The translations under genes were made by a program, and so were the position numbers. Shown piece after piece: positions 52,287 to 58,200 of a stretch of DNA of 64,000 nucleotides. The notes below the pieces were generated by a model. That model did no database searches. It was given only the letters and a program-made list of their open reading frames with translations, and was not told the DNA's origin. The first letter of the stretch is position 1, and each line of letters begins with the position of its first letter. Source of the stretch: Crossaster papposus (lineage: Eukaryota; Echinodermata; Asteroidea; Velatida; Solasteridae); the NCBI GenBank assembly GCA_037893245.1, contig JBAIAA010000779.1, positions 310,001-374,000 on the forward strand. The letters run 5' to 3'.

Positions 52287-55200
52287 CGAAAATGGTACAT
52301 TTGGGAGACCTCTCCATAATGACGTGCACAACATTTTCCATTCTTTATTGTAACCTAACCCGTTTTTACCTAGAGCTTTTTCCACGAAATTTCATATTTA
52401 TGCATTTTGGACCCTAATCTATCGATCTGGACTGTTAAATGTTTAAAAATGTATCTCCTTCCTGTAGTTGGAACGTTAGGGAGACCTCGAAATGTCTCCC
52501 TAATGACCATGGTCTCCCTAATGTTGTTAAAATTACGCAAAATGGTCTCAATGGTCTAATGGCCATATACATTGAAATCGCCAATTAGGTAAATGACGTC
52601 AATGAACAAAGCTACGAAGTGACTTGTTAGGAAAGAGGGAATACCCACTTGCCCTTAACCAGTTCGCGCCGGATGACGTATATAAACGCAAAGTTTCTCC
52701 CAGATTCATAACGGATGACGCATATCCACGCCACGAGCAAGGCCGGAAATGTCTGTCAGCAGCGAGCAAGGCTGGAAATGCGTTGGTGTGCTTTTTGGTA
52801 CTATCAGCCTGAACCCACCTCCGATTGAGTTTCGTTAAATATAATCCTGCGCGTCGGCTCGGGGTTGTTAAAATTATTCCGGCGCGAACTGGTTAAACAA
52901 GCTAATATTGATAACTTGCACTAATTGGCGTTGGATGTCAACGTTCTCTTCTCTTGACACAGAAGTCAATGAAACTCTGAGCAGACACGTGATCCGTTAC
53001 AAAGTGCATTATGGGCGGTCCTGCGTCAAACGTTGAAAAAAATACAGCTAGCTGTACGTGTTTTAAAGAGGATTGTAGTGCTTCCAAAAGATTATATATT
53101 GTGTCTTGAAACATAATTTTGTTTGTTGGTTTTTGTAAATTTGTAAATGCCACTTGTATGCCAATGTATGGTATCAACAGTGTTCTAACTTATCATTCAT
53201 TTGCAGTTTTGACCATGATGAATTTGTCGCTGAAGTAAAAACGGACTATGTCGTTTCCGAAGAGCAGGGTCGTACTGATTTTTCCTACAATACCAGTCTG
53301 TTGCAGGTAAAGATAGTGGCGTCTTGGTTATTTTAGGCAATATAATGCAGGTAATTAAAAAAAAAATTGCTAGATATTAAGTTTGTCCTCAAAGATAGGA
53401 TACACTATTTGCAGATTTATTACCGAATAATTAAGAAATATTTATTTGAAAGTAAATAATGATTGTAGGCATCCAGCAAAATGTTTGCGCTAGATATCCT
53501 TTAATTGTTCTAAAAAATTATATTTTATATATACAAAAAATCACGATCGCCAAACAAAATAAACAACATAATAACCACTGCCCGGTTGAAAACGAACGCC
53601 GTTTTCTTTGCTTTTCTCAGCAACCATAATTGTAAAACTTTGAACATGTTAGTTATTAAAATGATAGTTACTATAAAATACAACCCACCAAATCCACCTA
53701 TTCATGATAATTTAAGCACTTACAAATTGTGTATCTTACCCTTTAACCAGTTCGCGAGCAGACGTGCGGGAAATATTTTTAACGAAACTCGATCAGAGGC
53801 GGGTTCAGGCTGATAGTACCGGGAAGCACACCCACGCATTTCCGGCCTTGCTCGCTGCCGACAGACATTTCCGGCCTTGCTCGTGGCATGTTTATGCGTC
53901 ATCCGTTTTGAATCTGGGGAAAACTTTGCGTGTGTATACGTCCTCCGGCGCAAACTGGTTAAAAGGTATTCATTATCTTGATTTGTTTTCCTTCTCATTA
54001 TGGAGGTTGATTTCTTGTATTCCTTTGGCCTGGTAGTTTGACATCACCATCGCGGTAAGTTGACAAGGACGTTAGTCTACCGCACGTTCCCATTGGATAT
54101 TTTTTGTCATTCTACAGAAAAGTCGTGCTAATGGGAACACATTAGTAGTCCTATATAATGTAATCCTATAATTATGAATAAGCCATGTTCTTACTTGCAG
54201 GCTGGATGCCATACACTAACTCCCGCACCGCTAACCAATCGCAATGAGATAATTGCAACTGAGGTATGTAGAAAATTTCGATATAATGGACCTAATTGGT
54301 GCAGATGATGCTGTTTGACCATTCCAGAGTGCTTTGTGTATGCATCTTAATTGTTGCGCCATGGTTTGCCTCGGGACATATCGAAGTCCGACACATCATA
54401 AATCCGAAATTTTGAATTTATGAGGTGTTGGATTTGTGAGGCATCGGTTTTATGAGGCATCAGACTTATATAGTATTTTTCCTCATAGCTCCGATGCCTC
54501 ATAAGTCCGACCCCTGATAGTCCGACGTTGAACAAATGATGAGGCGTCAGACCTATGAGGTGTTGGAGCTATGCACCGTAAAAAAAAAATTGTCCAAGGC
54601 AAGAATGAGTTCTGTGGTGGGGAGGGGGGAGGGAGGGGGGAGGAAGGGGGAGGAAGGGGGAGGAAGGGTGTGGGGAGGAAGGAGGAGGAAGGGTGTGGGG
54701 AGGAAGTAGGGAGGGAAAAGACAGTCCTTTAATAATGTGTAATCTCTAACACTTGGTGTTAGTAATTTTGGGGGCGGGGGTTTCAGGGGACTAAAATTCA
54801 CGTCAACATTACTATTGAGGTCCTAAAAAACTTGCAAGCCTAGCCATCACCGGGCACGTCAAGGGCAATTATGTAGACATGTAATTATAATTATACACAC
54901 CGGTAACATAAAATAGGCAAGTTGCTTCAACTTTGAGCAAAAAAATGTAAACCTCCGGATTCAATATAATCAGCAGTGTAACAAATAATTGGACCTATGG
55001 TCCACTTCAGTGACAGATAGCACAAGACAAACATAAAGGATCGGACCCAGTTGAGAGGATTTCAAGCCTTTTTTTCTTCTTTTTGTAGAGCTACCTTGAT
55101 TGTTTCATCCTGAATGGTACCAAAGACTCAACAGCACTGCACAGGCAGCTATACAGTGTCTTGAATAGTACTGGTGTGTCATCATTGACATGGAATGCAG

Positions 55201-58200
55201 AGAGAAATCATAGCATCTATCAATTCACTGCCACTGTTGTAGATCCAAGATACAGGTGAGTTATCAAAGTAGGCCCATCTAACTTCAGCTAATTATATGT
55301 TTCTGTTACTGATATACAGTGGGGTACAATGTATCTTGGTAGAAAATGAGGAAGTTTTGAAGTAGGAGAAAAAGTTATCAATAATACTTGAAGGGATCGT
55401 ATACGTTTGGTAATTGGAACCCACTGTTTGTTTCAATCCTATATAGTTATAGATATATACCATAAAACTAACCTGTAAAAATTTCATTTTAAAAGGTGGT
55501 AGCGATTTAGAGATATTGCCGAAAATCTGGAGCGGTTATGTCCACGCAGGAAGAACAATCTGCATTGGAATACACAATCTGAGAAACGTCACTGCAGTAA
55601 CGCTTCTCAGATTCACATTTTTAGGGATAAAAAGTGATATTTTTTTCCATAACCGCAGTACTTCGAAGTGAAAAGTTTCTAAAAATGCATTATACTATCC
55701 AAAGCTGCTGTACTTCTTACCAAGTCAGTTTTTATTGCCAATAATTTTTGGAGTAATTTACCAAACGTGTACGATCCCTTTAAGGGAATTTAACCAACAG
55801 AATAGCGAGCTTTCGATTCGGGACAGGAGACAAAGAAGACGGTAAGCCAAGCGAACAAAAATCGGTTCGCGCATGCGCAAAACCGAACATGTCTCCGTCC
55901 TGTTGAGTTTGGGAACCCCACAACAACTCAACAGGACGGAGACATGTTCGGTTTCGCGCATGCGCAGTTCGATGTTTTCGATCAACTTACCTTCCTCTTT
56001 GTCTCCCGTCCCGAATCGAAAGCTCGCTCTTCTGTTGGTTTAATTCCCTTGAGTATTATTGATTACTTTTGATGAAAACCTAATCCAAATGTTGGCCCAG
56101 ACAGATGGGATTTGAACCCAGGTCAGTGCATTGGCAGGCAAGGAATTTCTGCAATGACAACCTAACCCTGACGCGATGTCTCGGAAAGAAAAAAAAATTC
56201 GTGCATCTTTTTTTTCATATAATGTGAGGCGTTCTGGTATGAGACGGAACTGGGCACAGGGCATAGTGGAGAAAACTAAAAAATAATGAATACCGAGTGA
56301 TTTTTTTTATTTTCAGATTTATTGATATTTGTAATTTTTGGTATGCCTGTTAACTATATTTTGCTAAGAAAAAGTATTTAAATAAAAGGGTTTTTAAGAA
56401 AAACAATTATCATTTTCCCATATGACATGTACAAAACTCAAAACTTCAAAGGCCTTTTTCTCAACATTTTACTTTTGCGATGTTGATAAATGCAAACTTT
56501 AAACAGTCATAACTTGTTAATGGAATGTCCGATTGAAGTGCAACAAACCGTATTGTAAGAAGAATTTTATCCTCTTTACTAATACCTGAGAACCCTCGTT
56601 TCAACCTCTGCCCAGTTCCGTCTCATTTTGTCAGAACCTCTCACATATATCCCACTCAGTTTCTGCCGTCTCCAAGCCAAGTTCGCCGTGTTGGTTTACG
56701 GTCATCCAGCTCACGACCAGCCTCAACCAGTGACCCAGGTCTCCTTGGGAACCTTTGCCCTGGTGATCTTTGCCCTCGGACTGACCTCCTACATGTACTT
56801 TCGAAAAGGTCACATCAAGAAGTTGAAACAGCAAATCATCGATTACGACACGGGTAAGACACTTTTCAATTGTCTACTCCAAATCTGTAGAAAGAATGTT
56901 TTAGTTTCGATAAAAGAAAGTATGTTTTTCGTGGTGGCCCACAACAAAAACCCAAGCACACCTCCACTACCCAAAGCAAAAACTACCTATACCAATGGAT
57001 GGGAGAATCCTTCTAGACAATCACACCTCCACTACCCAAAGCCAAAACTACCTATACCAGTGGATAGGAGAATCCTTCAAGAAAAAAAGCGATACCAACA
57101 AATCCAGATTTGGTCTAGTAGTTTTAATTACTACACCTCATAATCATTATGAGTAAATTGAAGCGCATCATTGGCAGATTCCGCCGCGTGTTTGAAAAGT
57201 ACCAATGACTTGTAGCGAGTATCAAGCTCGCTGCCGTGTGGTATTTTGTCTGGTATCTCAACAAATTTCCTTTAGAACCCACCTCGTAGACATGTAGTCT
57301 GTGGCATGTAATCTTTTCGGAACCATTTGCGCGTGAGCACGGAACTCTGCAGTTCAGAAACACAATGGCGTCTACAACGACAGACATAACTAGTTTTCGT
57401 CATTGACCGACAAAGAAATTGAGTATATATCTTCAATATTTTATGAGGTGTAGTAAAACAAATACAGCATGGCTTATTTCTGAAAAAAAAGTTGGAATTA
57501 CTGGTCCCTCGGTGTAGGTCAGCTCGACTACCTCCCTCTGCTTTCGCGATGTAGTCGAGCTGACCTACACCTCGGGACCAGTAAATCCCACTACTTCCCC
57601 TCAAACCATGCTGTATTTGTATACTCCAGACCCTATTTGTGTATCATTTTTTTTACAGAAACGCTCCCTATATGTTATACCAATTTGGCCACAGTGTGGC
57701 AGAACAACGCTTTGTCCATTTGTGGTGGTATGGGTTTTTGGGGTTTTTTTGGGGGGTGGACTACATTAATTTATTGAGTTTTGTTAATATAAGTTCAAAG
57801 TTTCATCTAAGTTTTGTTTTCTGTGTTTGAATTTAGATAAGCACATGTGAAGCTACAGGTGAAGAATATATCGTGCCCTGGCCAAAGCATCGGTAAACTC
57901 TATTTGTTCTTAAAGGGATCGTATACGTTTGGTAATTACTCCAAAAATTAATGGTACTAAAAAACTTAGTTGGTAAGAACTACAGCAGCTTTGGATAGTA
58001 TAATGCATTTTTAGAAACTTTTCACTTCGAAGTACTGCGGTTATGAAAAAAGATATCACTTTTTATGCCCAAAAATTTGAATCTGAGAAGCGTTACTGCA
58101 GTGACGTTTCTCAGACTGTGTATTCCAATGCAGATTATTCTTCCTGCGTGGAAATAACCGCTCCAGATTTTCGGCAATATCTCAAAATCGCTACCACCTT

